From Epiperipatus broadwayi (taxonomy: Eukaryota; Onychophora; Udeonychophora; Euonychophora; Peripatidae): a DNA stretch of 64,000 bases. Location of the stretch: NCBI GenBank assembly GCA_028023455.1, contig JAQFVV010006352.1:1692204-1756203 (forward strand), given 5' to 3'. Made by a program: the position numbers and the translations under genes. The notes under the pieces are model-generated. The model had not been told where the DNA came from. It did no database searches and worked only from the letters and a program-made list of their open reading frames with translations. How positions within the stretch are numbered: the first letter of the stretch is position 1; each line of letters starts with the position of its first letter. Positions 1 to 15,669 of the stretch are shown piece after piece.

Positions 1-3000
1 CTTCCAAGCCATGAATTAAGCAAAAAAATTATTATGACTAAGCGATAACAACTTTCTCATCGATCGCTGTTCTTTTTAAAAAATTTTCCTCCTTTCAACA
101 GTTAGTCACATAATGAACTTTAATAAATCTTTTACATTATCATGATGCAAGTTACAATATCAGTCAAATGATTAATAAATGATTTATCTGTATATACGTG
201 TATTTATTTAACACCGGACACCGCGTGGTTTATATAGAAGTAGACTCCGGAGTTCAAAATCCATGGATCGCGACCTTGCTCGTAATCTTCCGATTCTCAA
301 ACAATTTTTTTAAAAAATTTAAAATTATAATAAATAAACGCCCGAGTCGCTTACATTTGTACGAATCATGTCAACTACAGCCGCTTAACCAAAAACCGAA
401 TGAGATGCAGAACTCAATCTTTATGAAGATAAGAATAAAATATTCAATTCATTCTAAAATAATTTTAATTTAATAAAATAAATTTCTTTTTTAAGGGAAA
501 TATAAATGATTTTTTTTGAAAGAAAGCAAAAAACAAAAATTTGGCAAAAAATATAATATTGAAATAGAGCCTAAAAAGTGTTTATCAGATTGAGTATATA
601 TATATTCCCATCAAATATTACAATATAAATATAGATGCTTAACTATTTTAATTTTTTTGTTAAATTCAAAACAGGAAAAATAATAAATATTTATTAAATG
701 TAATAGGTGTGTGTGTGTAACTATATAATCAAAATATATAATGTGATAACAAAGAGTAAACAAAAACATCTTTATTATTAACAAATCTGATGAATATTGA
801 CTTGTGTGTACAATCTAATAAAAATATATAACGCGATAACAAAAAATAAACAAAAATATATTCACTAATTGGCTGTTGACAATACTGGTGAGTATTGACT
901 TCTGTGCAACAATCTTCTACAATGGACAATTTAAACTATTGACTATATAAAATAGTAAGTAGAATTAAAATGGGGGAAAAAAATTCCCTTGAATAGTTTC
1001 CTATTTTAATGTATTTTTAAAGCTTTTACATTTTTTTTTTTTTGATAAGTATACCTGTTAATTTACTATATTTTAAAAGCATATTAGTTTCATTAAAATT
1101 TTATAATAATGCCAGTCTTAGACAAAAAGAAAAGATACGTATTTCCTTTCTTTTAGAATTCCTAAATTTCTCTTCCACCTATCCACTACTTTGTGTTAAA
1201 AATAATTTACTCTACTATTATATTCTGGAAACATTAGTGGAAGTACTAATAATCAGTGACTACTAGGTGACAATGCCTATCATATTCCAGATTTATTAGA
1301 GAAACTCATTAGCTTTAGTCACATATCTAGCAGCCAACTTTACTTCTTTTATACTAAATATTTATATATATTCAATTTAAGGATTTAAAAGTTGCAAATA
1401 CCCACAATTCTGAATCAAAGCCAACTTGTTTTTATAATTTGTTTAGTACATTCTGTTTTTCCAGCAAAACTAATATAATTTATATATAAGCAAAGTCAGT
1501 AAATTATATAATTATTCATTTAATATCAGATATATATACAATATGACAATCAAATCAGATTAAGTTAAGTTGTTGAAACTGTTAAGTAATTAGCTTAGGT
1601 GATGTAAGAATGTGAAGATGGTTGCTGTGTCCAATCCAGTGTTTTTTGTTAACTATATTAAGTCACAGATTATTTATGTTTATAATAGTTGTTAATAAAG
1701 TAGAAGGATGAAATTGGTTATTGTTCTTATACTGATGTTAAACGTAAGCTGAAGAGTGGTGAGATGTTTATTTGATATATATTTATTGTTCTAGTGGATT
1801 GATCAAAGTACAATAAGAGACAAATAAAGAGGGAAATTCAAAGATTTTCTAGTTTTCAAATGATATACTACTTTTTGTTTTGGGAAAATAATGTTAATTT
1901 TTTTCTTATTATATGGGTAGATGGTTTTGCTATTGGTTTTATGAAGAACTACATCATATATAGAGTAGTGGTATAATGGTCAACTCAGGAGTTCAATATT
2001 CATGAGAGAAGGTGTGCCTCTATCACTTCTTTTGCCCAAACTTTTTTATGAACTTCCTAATAATACACCAATTATTTATTTTCAATCATTTATTGTGTTT
2101 TTTAAAAATGTAAAATAAGATAATTCTATGTTCATTCTTTGAACTCTAAATTAAATATTTATTATTCTGACACCAGTACACAAAAATTAATATTTGCACA
2201 TATTTAGGTCAACTATCAATGATACAGCATAGATGTAAAAATTACAAGTGCACTCATTTACAAAAACTTAAATTATTAGAAAAATTAGGTTAACACGTAT
2301 TTATCAAGATAACAAGTGGATGTATATTTCAATTGGTTTTTAAAATATAAAGCAAAAAAATTTGCAAGCTTGTGATAAGTGTTTATCCTCAAAACAAACA
2401 CAATAGAAAAAAATGGATAATTTTTTAATAACTGATTATTTATATCTCTATCACAATATAAAAAGCATATATAGAGAAAATTATTTATAAAAAATTAAAT
2501 TGTTATAAAATTTGAAAAAAATTGATATTTTTTTATAAATATTTAATTTTTGCCATATTTATGTACATCATGAAACATAATTGTGAAAAAGTTGGATTAT
2601 TTAAGAAATCGGATCAAAATTTATTTATTATTAAATATCAGTAGATATGAAATATAAAAATTGACTATTTTATGGCAAATATTTATTTTCAAAATATTTT
2701 ATGGTAGACTTATCTAATATCTGAATCAGTATTTTTATCATCACGTTTTCTGCCATGTATCCAATACAAAGTTTTAGTCAAGTAAATGTACTAATAAATT
2801 TAAATTTACTTTTTAAATTTTTTTAAGTTAATTTTTTAAAACAGTATTCACTGCTAAATTATTTTTAATTAATTTAATTTAATTATAATTTTCTTTATTT
2901 AATATTATTGGAATTTGATTTTTTTAATTAATAATTTTCCAAAGCAAAAATACTTTATAAACATTTTCTCTTTTTATTATTATAATGATCTGATTGATTT

Positions 3001-4480
3001 CATTTAAATATGGAACATTTCCTAATTTAAAAACGATCTAGTAACAAACATTATAAATAAAGCCATTCTGTAAGTATTATATTTTTGTATTCTTTAATTT
3101 GTATTTTTTTTTGTAGCCACTTGTATATTAAAATGTTTTTCTTTTATTTATTAATTTGCTTAATCCAAATAGAATGTATTTCAACCTGATAATGTTATAT
3201 TTTAGTAATTAATGAAGTATTAATAATGATTGGTGATAAGATAGAATATTTTATAAATAGAGAAATAATTACTACAAATAAGTTAGCTGTATATAGAGAT
3301 GTTAATTTACCTAATTTACTGAATGCAATTAAGACTTGGACACATTGACATGCAATTCAAGGCATTAAAAAAGTTTGATTTAAGAACGTTCATAAAATTT
3401 TACAATTACAATTGCAGATCATAAAACTAATATTCAATTTGCTAGGTGTGATACTTTACTAAAAAATTGGACTTTCATTGGATTGGATGTATAAAATGAA
3501 TGAACAAACCAAAACTTTACAGAAGAATATTTTATAGCAACTAAAAACAAGTTTTGTTGGAGAGGTAATCTCTGGTTAGTTATAAGTTTATATCTGAAGT
3601 ACATTGTAAAGAAGTGCAATACTGTCTGTTTCCATTGAAAAGACATGACAGAAAATAGAATACATTGAAAAGCTACAATTGCTGAAGAAATTAAAAGAAT
3701 GTCATAATATGTCAACTAAAGTAAAAAAAAATGAACCAATATGTGTCGATATATTTGTGGTTCACAGATTAGTTTATATAGTCATTGTGATACTCCTTTT
3801 TAGCACTGGTTTTTTTCCCTCAAAGCTGGAATGATAATATATATATATATCGTTAACAGATGAAACCATGATTGTGAGAATTTTTAGTATTTTTTCTAGC
3901 TAATTCTTTAATGTTATATGATTTTCAATTTTATTTATCATTATATATTATTTTATGATTATTCAAATGAAATTTATTATAGCAAAGTCAATAGTATGGT
4001 ATTAAGAAACTAATTATAGTTCATTGTACTATAAGAAAAGTATATTGGCTTTTACTCTAAAAGAATATTTCAGATCAGATCATGTTAATAAAATAGATTA
4101 GTGATTAACATTTATTCCTAAGATATATTAAGAAAGAAGAACAAAATAAATTAAGATTTTATATGACATGTAAACTACCTATGCTACTTGGGAGATGCAC
4201 TTTAATATGGGAAGGTTGATTAATTTTAAGAGTGGTGTATAAGATGAGTGAGGTTTCTCCTCCTCTTAATTTATTTGTTATAATATTAGGCATTTGTCAT
4301 TTATTTTAATTTCCTTGATATTTTAATGCATGTCTCTGTAGTAAATTTTTCTATAACCAATAACCCATTAAGCTTAACCATAGGATGACTTTCATCACTG
4401 TTAGGTTGGTGTTAAGAGTCTCCAGCAGTTTTGTAATTAGTTAGAAATGGCAGCAGTACTTCATATTTATTTTTTTAAAG
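1..4480. other. AT-rich region without a recognisable gene
   Basis: No open frame here resembles a known protein and none has exon-like composition. The sequence holds many A/T runs and short TA tracts. Two short stretches (near 215-275 and 1963-2030) look like degenerate tRNA-type promoters. It is probably intergenic or intronic. Confidence 0.6.
215..275 (+). repeat. tRNA-like SINE or tRNA relic
   Basis: A GTGGTTTA-type A box is followed about 30 bases later by GGAGTTCAAAATCC, close to the RNA polymerase III B box consensus. A weaker relative with the GGTATAATGG and GAGTTCAA motifs lies near 1963-2030. No cloverleaf closes, so this is a SINE head or pseudogene and not a working tRNA. Confidence 0.35.
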
Positions 4481-4483
4481 GTA

Positions 4484-4488
<5 letters not shown>

Positions 4489-4569
<81 letters not shown>
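4489..4569. repeat. (TA)n microsatellite
   Basis: About 80 bases of alternating TA are interrupted once by TTCA. This is a simple repeat, probably length-variable. Confidence 0.95.
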
Positions 4570-4575
<6 letters not shown>

Positions 4576-5312
4576 ATGTTTAAAGCTAAATGGGTTTATA
4601 TGTAACCATTAGTAACCAGTAACCACTTAAAAATACCAATATAGATAATAATCAATATTTCTCACTGTTGTCAAGTCAACCTCTCTCCTTTAATAATAAG
4701 AATGAAAATCCACTCTTACTAATGGTCCAATGAACATATATGGACACTTAAAGATTGCAACTTGACCACAGAGATTGAAATATTGATACAATGAAGTTTA
4801 AAATAAACCTCTTTAAACATGAAATGACCATGTCCTGTAATGCAGACTAATAAATAGTCAATTATAACATTACAAACTGCAATGCTTTTAAATTGCTCAT
4901 GTATTATTTAAATAATATGTGAAATAATGCTTAAAGTTAATGGGGTTATATGTAACCATTAGAAAGCAGTAATCACCTAAACATACCAATATAGATAATA
5001 ATCAATATTTTTTGCTGTTGTCAAGGCAACCTCTCTTCTTATTTTTTTTTATTTAAATAACACATGAGCAATTTAAACGCATTGCAGTTTGTAATGTTAT
5101 AATTGACTATTTATTAGTCTGCATTACAGGACATGGTTATTTCATGTTTAAAGAGGTTTATTTTAAACTTCATTGTATCAATATTTCAATCTCTGTAGTC
5201 AAATTGCAATCATTAAGTGTCCATATATAATCATTGGACCATTATTAAGAGTGGATTTCCACTTTTATTAATAAAGGAGAGAGGTTGTTTTGACAACAGT
5301 GAGAAATATGGA
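4563..5312. mobile_element. Inverted-repeat element of unknown class
   Basis: The stretch from about 4655 to 4905 reappears as its reverse complement at about 5045-5310. Shared landmarks include CACTGTTGTCAAG / TTGACAACAGTG, the block with GTCCTGTAATGCAGAC and its complement, and a matching AATTGCTCATG. In addition, 4563-4700 recurs in direct orientation at 4921-5035 (GAAATAATG...TGTAACCATTAG). So the unit is a long foldback with a partial tandem copy. There is no coding capacity. A non-autonomous DNA transposon or foldback element is likely. Confidence 0.6.
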
Positions 5313-5314
5313 TT

Positions 5315-5999
<685 letters not shown>

Positions 6000-6044
6000 G
6001 AATTCATAGTATTATTTATGAAAGAGTTTATACAATAAAAATAT

Positions 6045-6105
6045 AATAGATAAATAGCTGATATTTCAGTACAATAATAAGTACTTTCTTCAGAGCTTCA
6101 TCCTT
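6045..6105 (-). ncRNA. Hammerhead-like motif in a PLE tail (degenerate)
   Basis: Read on the minus strand: a CTGAAGA core (CTGATGA with a change at the tolerant position 7), a stem II of AGTAC/GTACT around a TTATTATT loop, then GAAA, a tiny stem III (ATAT) and a C cleavage position, then AGCT, which can pair with AGCT upstream. One extra A after the core weakens the fit. Activity is doubtful. Confidence 0.45.
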
Positions 6106-6189
6106 CTCTAATCATAAGAATATGTGTAGTGAGATTTAAATTCATTATATATTTCTTTTGTTATTTTCTCCTCATTCTCAAATTCTATT

Positions 6190-6545
6190 GATTGAGAAGT
6201 TTTAAAAAATATTTTATCCTCCAATAGATTTTTCCAAATGTTGTTAATTTTCTTCAATTCACACTTCTCATTTATGTTCTTGGGCCTTTAAAAAATTTCT
6301 ATAGCTTCTCTTAGCATTCTGGTCATATTGTTCAATTTTTGCCAGTATCTGTGTTTTATTAAAATTGATATCATGGTTAATTAATCTTATGTGTGAACAA
6401 ATGGCTGATGAATTGGATTTTTTTCTAATTGCCAAAATGTATTCTTTTTAATCTTATATTTATTCTATCATTGGTTTGTCAATGTAGGAATGTGAACGAA
6501 CTTCATATGAAATTTTATATACATCATGATACTCCAAAGGAATTT
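6190..6545 (-). pseudogene. PLE GIY-YIG endonuclease remnant
   Basis: Minus-strand frames contain EYHDVYKISYE followed by SYID, resembling the (G)VYKIxC...YIG core of the PLE GIY-YIG endonuclease that nicks the target. Downstream come HDINFNKTQILAKIEQYDQN and, after a frame change, MLREAIEI and NNIWKNLL. These match the ordered C-terminal signature of PLE endonucleases (H..H, ..F..t.ila, REAIEI, N..., sn.W). The catalytic YIG glycine reads as YID and several stops and frameshifts interrupt the frame, so it is inactive. The upstream minus-strand frame to 6777 may be the RT-endonuclease linker. Confidence 0.65.
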
Positions 6546-6928
6546 TATCTTTAGGACATGAAAATGCTTCATTAATTTTTTTAAATGTAATTACTCCTTT
6601 TATATATGACAAAACTATCTTAATTTCTGAAATAGCCTTATGAAGAAGCATTTTTTTAGCAGCAGAGGTGGTGAAAATGGGGTCATTAGAATGTTTCTTT
6701 GTTCTATCAAATAATGTCTTTGTCACAGAAAAACAACAAAAGAAAAAAAAAGATTTTAAATCTAACCACACACACATATGATTTGAGAAAGAAAAATCTC
6801 TGAGAAACGTATTTGGTATTGTTCTGAAATGTCAGTTATTTAGCTATTATATTTTTACTACATGGAAGCTTCCACAAATAATACTATGAATTCATTATTT
6901 ATTTATGAGAATATTAGAATTAATATAT

Positions 6929-7091
6929 GTAAATAAAGTAGTTTCTCACTTAACCCATGTGTTATTTGTGCTTCCCAACGTTTTGCTGAATTAGAATCTG
7001 GCATGATCAAGGTTAACTTTTCATAAAAACAAAATATTGGGAAGTAAGCAAAAATAACACAGGGTTTAACCCCAAAACTACTTTATTTATA
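6929..7091. mobile_element. Palindromic MITE-like hairpin
   Basis: About 57-base arms (6931-6985 and 7030-7090) pair through AAATAAAGTAGTTT, TAACCC, GTTATTT and CTTCCCAA, leaving a ~45-base loop. There is no coding capacity. A miniature inverted-repeat element is the simplest reading. Confidence 0.65.
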
Positions 7092-7454
7092 TCATATAAT
7101 CATTGAAACATTAAATAATATATATATATATTGAACCAAATTCGAATGTGTGCATTCGAAACACCGGCCTCTTAGGCAGAGAAGAACATACTCGGAGAGT
7201 ATGTATGCCCAAACGATAGCTATAAAGTATATAACTAGCGTTACATTTCCAGGACATAGCTCCTTCTCAGCTGTTGAGTTCAACACCAAGTTCAAAGCAC
7301 TTTTTTGTTTGTGTATAAACATGGGTGCCAGCTGTTTATTCTAAAAGAATACTAAAAGAATAGACAATGCACTTTGAACAGTGGCCACTAACTCAACGCC
7401 TAAATCCATGACTAGCTCAGCTGTTTGTAATCACTAATAGATTATACTTCATTA

Positions 7455-8519
7455 GTGGTTAAAAGAATTGATAAAAGAATTGTAAAAGGAATTTATAAAA
7501 GAGATTGATAAAAGAATTTGGTAAAAGAATTGATAAAAAGAATTGACCGACAAATAAAGTTTAATTTTAAAGACAATTTATTAACTAACATTTATTTACT
7601 AAATTTAAACATTTTATAATTCTAATAAAAACACACGCATATTTTTAAATTAACATTTCTAAACTAGTTTAAATATTCTTGTATATTTTCATAACCGAAC
7701 ACTGGTATTTATCTAATTTAACCAATAATATTGATATAAGGATCACGCACATATTAACTCATGCACACACATAATAATAATAAAGTATTACATAGCATTT
7801 GAAATTTAAACACACATATCAATAGTTCATTTATGTATGATATCGAGTTCATATAATTAGACTCTTGGAGGATTCGCACGAATTAATGAAATGCAATGGC
7901 TATTACAGTATAAACGAAAATAAGCAAATGTTTTACCTAGGATTTTGAATGTTGACATAGAATTTTGTTCTTTGGAGGCTGCTTTCGGTGAAAATGTTTC
8001 CATTATGAATGCTTACCAGCCGGCTGGGACGTTTCCTTGATGAGTTTCCTGATTTTCATGATTATTACTATTGGAGACAATTAGATATTGACGGAGATTT
8101 TCTAAGTTGTTATGTTGACATTATTTCACGGGCAGATCTTGCTGTTTTCATCAGACGTTTTAGGCTGTGGAGAGGCGTGAATTCCCAAAATCTTCTCAAC
8201 ACTGCATTTTGTTTGTTAACTGACTCAATTAATTTCTGAACTGCACTACTCAATTACTTTTGTGAACTGATTACTGTCCGATAAAAAAAAGGTCTATTTA
8301 TACCTGCGCCTTGTTGTCTTTCTAATATCTCCGGCAAAGATCTGTTGTCAAATTCCAGTGATAATCATTTGATAAACGTGTTTTGGAAGATTGCTTAATT
8401 AGTAATAGCCATGCAATAAAACGTGTTGTTTTATTTTATTAATAGCCATTGCTGTGTTTTTAATGATAATCTTCTTTAACTTTCATTTATTTATAATAAC
8501 ATTTATTCTATTGTTGACA
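7455..8519 (-). mobile_element. LTR-like segment (minus strand)
   Basis: Read on the minus strand, the segment begins TGTCAACAATAG at 8519. A TATAAATA box follows at 8302-8295 with a candidate CAGT initiator about 25-30 bases downstream. It ends near an AATAAA-type signal followed by GT-rich sequence (around 7545-7580) and then short TAAAAGAATTG repeats (7455-7545). The base composition is richer than the flanks. No gag-pol, primer-binding site or second LTR is visible, so it would be a solo or partial LTR. Another repeat class is possible. The small plus-strand open frame at 8009-8239 resembles nothing I know. Confidence 0.35.
8265..8302 (-). promoter_or_regulatory. Candidate RNA polymerase II core promoter
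   Basis: TATAAATA lies on the minus strand at 8302-8295, with ACAGTAAT (initiator-like) at about 8275-8268, the normal TATA-to-start spacing. It probably drives the LTR-like segment. Confidence 0.4.
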
Positions 8520-12125
<3,606 letters not shown>

Positions 12126-12954
12126 ATTAATTCAACTAATAATTGGGTAGTGAAAAATGAATGGAGAATTATATAGAATACATATAAAAGTTTTTTTCTT
12201 TGCACACACTGTATTATTGTTGAAATTGGTTCTTGATAATTTTATATATAAAAACGATATATATCACTATGTATGTAATGTAAATTGAAACTTAAATGTA
12301 ATTTTATCATAATAATAAGAAAAAAAGTTTTCTGAAAAAAGCTTTGTTGTATTATTATTACTATTATATACATATATATTGCTGTAATATAAAGATATTT
12401 TATTTCATATTATATTATGTGACTTATATACATATATATCTAATAAAGGGGGTACAGACATATTGACAGGAAATGAATATTGTACTTAAATAAACTAATA
12501 GCAATATATCATGTAAATAAAGTATGAAGATTATAATAGTGACTCTTTGCAATGCTACACAGATGGATTGTAATAAAACTAATTCCTTAGGTGTCATCTA
12601 TATAATTGTGAAAAGAATATATATCCCAATTTTGTTTTGACTGAAAATAGCTAATTTGCATAACAAAAGATTCTGATAACTATATTTGTAATAAGAACAA
12701 AAGACAAAATTTTTAATCTAATATTAAATAAAATTACTATCATAATTAAAATTATTACTATTATTATTATCATTATTAAATATTAAAAGTTTAACATAAC
12801 TATTTTTCAATAACAGAAATAAATTTTTAAGCTTGATTTTGATATATTTACAAATACAATAAATATATTAAATATTTCAATACGTTTGAAAAATTAAAAA
12901 AAAAGTCATAATATTGTTAAAATTGTGTAGGATACAGTATGGCTTATATATGTA

Positions 12955-13076
12955 CATGTATCTAGTATTATAAAAATATTCCAATTTAAATCTAGAGGAA
13001 ACTATTTTAATAATATAAAATTTCAATCGAATTAGTATAAAGGCTAAATTGACCAAAATAGTTAAATTGTGATTTA
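12955..13076 (-). repeat. Dispersed repeat copy 1 (tRNA-like?)
   Basis: This shares an ordered set of blocks with 15560-15665: TTTAAATCTAG, AACTATTTTAA, and TTAGTATAAAGGCTAAATTG. On the minus strand the order gives a TTTAGCC A-box-like segment followed by a GATTTAAATT B-box-like segment, suggesting a SINE. Confidence 0.45.
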
Positions 13077-13077
13077 C

Positions 13078-13093
13078 ACACACACACACACAT

Positions 13094-13128
<35 letters not shown>

Positions 13129-13130
13129 GT
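13078..13130. repeat. (CA)n(TA)n microsatellite
   Basis: A CA run passes directly into a TA run, a simple compound repeat. The 13140-13780 stretch after it holds no recognisable gene. Confidence 0.95.
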
Positions 13131-13781
13131 AGCAATGCAGATTCCATTGCAGTTTAAATTAATTGGATTATAAAGCTATATGATTAAGAAAGCTTAATAA
13201 ATATTGTAATAGTTTGCTGTGTTGTATGTGTGCATACTAGGTATAATATACATATAATTTAATAAATGTGGTTTTAATTTCTCCTTATTTGTAATAATAA
13301 AAATACTTAATTGTAAGCACATTGGTTAAAAAATTAAAAGAAAGTAAATCTATAGAGTTAATCATATTATTAAATGTTTAACAAAAGAAAATTAGTCTAG
13401 AGATTTTATAATACTATCAAATATTTTGAAATCAAATACATTTTATAAAATTATAGTTAATAAGATGATAACTTGTATTATGTAAGGGAATAAAGAAAAA
13501 ATAAAAAAAAATTATTAAAAAAGAAATTAGAGAATTTAAGTTTTCATGCATACAAATAAATTTGAATTGGATAGTTTATGAAAATATATTGTATTTTATA
13601 ACTCTTTCAGATTTATTTAATAGTTGGGGTTTAAAAATAATTTTCCTTTACTTATAGAAAATTGAATGTCAAATTAACATATGTTATTAAATATTATAAG
13701 GCACTAAAAAGATTACAGAACAATTTTAAAAGTCAATCATGATTTTTTCCTTCCAAACATTATCATAAGAAAACCTATTTA

Positions 13782-13862
13782 TATATATATATATATATAT
13801 AAATTATTTTATAAGTAATATATATATATATATATATATATATTACTTATAAAATAATTTAT
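13782..13862. repeat. AT-rich palindrome
   Basis: AAATTATTTTATAAGTAATA is followed by a TA run and then its exact reverse complement ending at 13861. It forms a 20 bp stem that could extrude as a cruciform. Confidence 0.85.
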
Positions 13863-14666
13863 GGGATAAAGAAAATATTTATCAAAAATTATGTTGTGAG
13901 AAAATATATATATTAAATCAATCTCACTAAATCTGGATAAGGCTGTTTTTTTATAAATATCCTGAATATAATAAATACAGTCTTAATTACATGCTAGGTG
14001 TTAAAAAGCCACATGTTATGAAATATAAATAAATCTAAAAAGCAAAGTAACAGTAATTTAGTCTATGACTTGGCTAAAAAAAAAGCAGTGCAAATTAATT
14101 TCATAAAGATAGAAGAAATCACTAATTAAAACAGTTTCTCACAGAATATTTTGAATAGCTGTATTTTGCTAACTCTTTTAAAGTATTTTTCAGTACACCA
14201 TTTACCACATCAGGTATGATGACATTAGGTAGCAGAAGAATATCTACCATGAGTGACTATAAAAATTTACCCACACCAGCCATAAGACCAAGAACTATGC
14301 ATTTGAATCCAGACAAACATTGACATTTGCTAAAATATGATGTTGTCTGCTTTAAAGAAGAAAACCATGTCATAATGAAAAAAGTGGACTCTGCCATAAG
14401 ACCTACCATATACTTATAAAGGAACTCATCTATAGTTGCCATCATGAATTTTCTAAGAGAATAATAACAAATAGAACTGGATTGATAAAGACCATCAATA
14501 AAGATATGCACCTAAATAGCAAATGTATGATATCTGCAGAAAATCTCTTTTTAAACTTTAAAAATTTAAGACATTTGTTAAAATCGTATCTTTATATTTA
14601 TCTATGAGACTTTAAAATAATATTGATAATAATTATATTTATAAAGTCCATACTCATTACTTAAAA

Positions 14667-14813
14667 TAATATTTATTAAAGTTATAACCTTAAGACTATG
14701 TGTCTGAAAAAATGGCAGTAGGGACCTCTGCAAATATTTAACACATTTGCAAAGATCCCTACTGTCATTTTTTCAGGCACATAGTCTTAAGGTTATAGCC
14801 TTAATAAATATTG
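14667..14813. mobile_element. Near-perfect hairpin MITE
   Basis: Two ~69-base arms (14667-14735 and 14744-14813) are almost perfectly complementary, sharing AATATTTATTAA, TATAACCTTAAGACTATGTG, CTGAAAAAATG and GCAAAT. The loop is about 8-12 bases. There is no coding capacity. The low arm divergence suggests a young miniature element. Confidence 0.75.
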
Positions 14814-15559
14814 ATAAGTATATTTTTCTTTTTCTTATTTTTAATATTTTGCATTATATTTCTCTGATAGATAGCGTTTGCCAAAGTATATGCAACGACT
14901 TCATATTATATTTATTTATTGTAAATAAAGTGTTAGCTTATTTTATTATTATTAACCAATTTAGTTTGTATTTATTTTTTGAATTCACAACAAAGGTCAC
15001 TGGTGGGCATGCAGGGATAATAGTAGTAATTTAAATGAAGATGATCAGCAGTATTAAGATTTCCAGAAGTAAGCTTTCTATTTAGAAACCTTGCTGCCTG
15101 AAGATTAATTTTAAATTGAATTTTAAAATGAAATTAAAAATACTTTTGGAATAATTACACTTAACTTACAATGCTAGGTTATTTGATCATCGCCATCAGA
15201 TAAGCAGGTATATAACAATTTTCATGATTTGGTCGACCATTCTAATTATTTATATTTACTATATACACTCACATTTAAAATCAATAAATAAATAAATAAA
15301 TCTATCCTTGATCAATCTAATAATTTTGATGGAACAGTCAACTGACCAGTAGACACTAAAACTGTTAGATTGATTGAGTAGAATAATAAAATAGAGCATT
15401 ATTAAAATGATTAAAAAATATTTTTTTGTTTTATAAAATTAATCAATGCATAAAAAAGATATAAGGTTGAAAGAAATCATTTAATATCTTTTAAAATTTC
15501 TTGGGATCCAGTTTATCACTTTGATTGTCCATCTATTATTACCTCTTCTAGCAGTGCAC

Positions 15560-15665
15560 AAGTATTTGAATTTAAATCTAGGATAAACTATTTTAACATC
15601 ATATAATTCCATTTGGTTTAGTATAAAGGCTAAATTGCCACAAATAAGAAAATTTACATATACAC
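15560..15665 (-). repeat. Dispersed repeat copy 2 (tRNA-like?)
   Basis: A second copy of the repeat at 12955-13076, same orientation and about 80% similar by eye. Possible polymerase III A and B boxes lie on the minus strand. Confidence 0.45.
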
Positions 15666-15669
15666 GTAT

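Larger units (their letters stand above)
6000..6895 (-). mobile_element. Penelope-like element 3' fragment with inverted ends
   Basis: Bases 6000-6125 match the reverse complement of about 6770-6895, sharing GAATTCATAGTATTATTT, AAAATATAATAG and the ATTTCAG/CTGAAAT motif. Between them, the minus strand encodes a decayed GIY-YIG endonuclease C-terminus typical of Penelope-like elements (PLE). Inverted terminal copies are a known PLE feature. The left end carries a hammerhead-like tail read on the minus strand. The right end is a short copy of that tail facing the other way, so the ribozyme-type ends face outward. It is a different subfamily from the pair at 25.5-29.4 kb. Confidence 0.6.

Noticed and set aside
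8090-8165. Minus-strand CTGATGA...GAAA resembling a hammerhead
   Set aside because: No closing stem II, no plausible stem III or stem I. The core words occur by chance.
14257-14511. 84-codon minus-strand open frame with some hydrophobic segments
   Set aside because: No recognisable motif or family signature, and no splice or start context. It could be an old coding relic, but I cannot support it.
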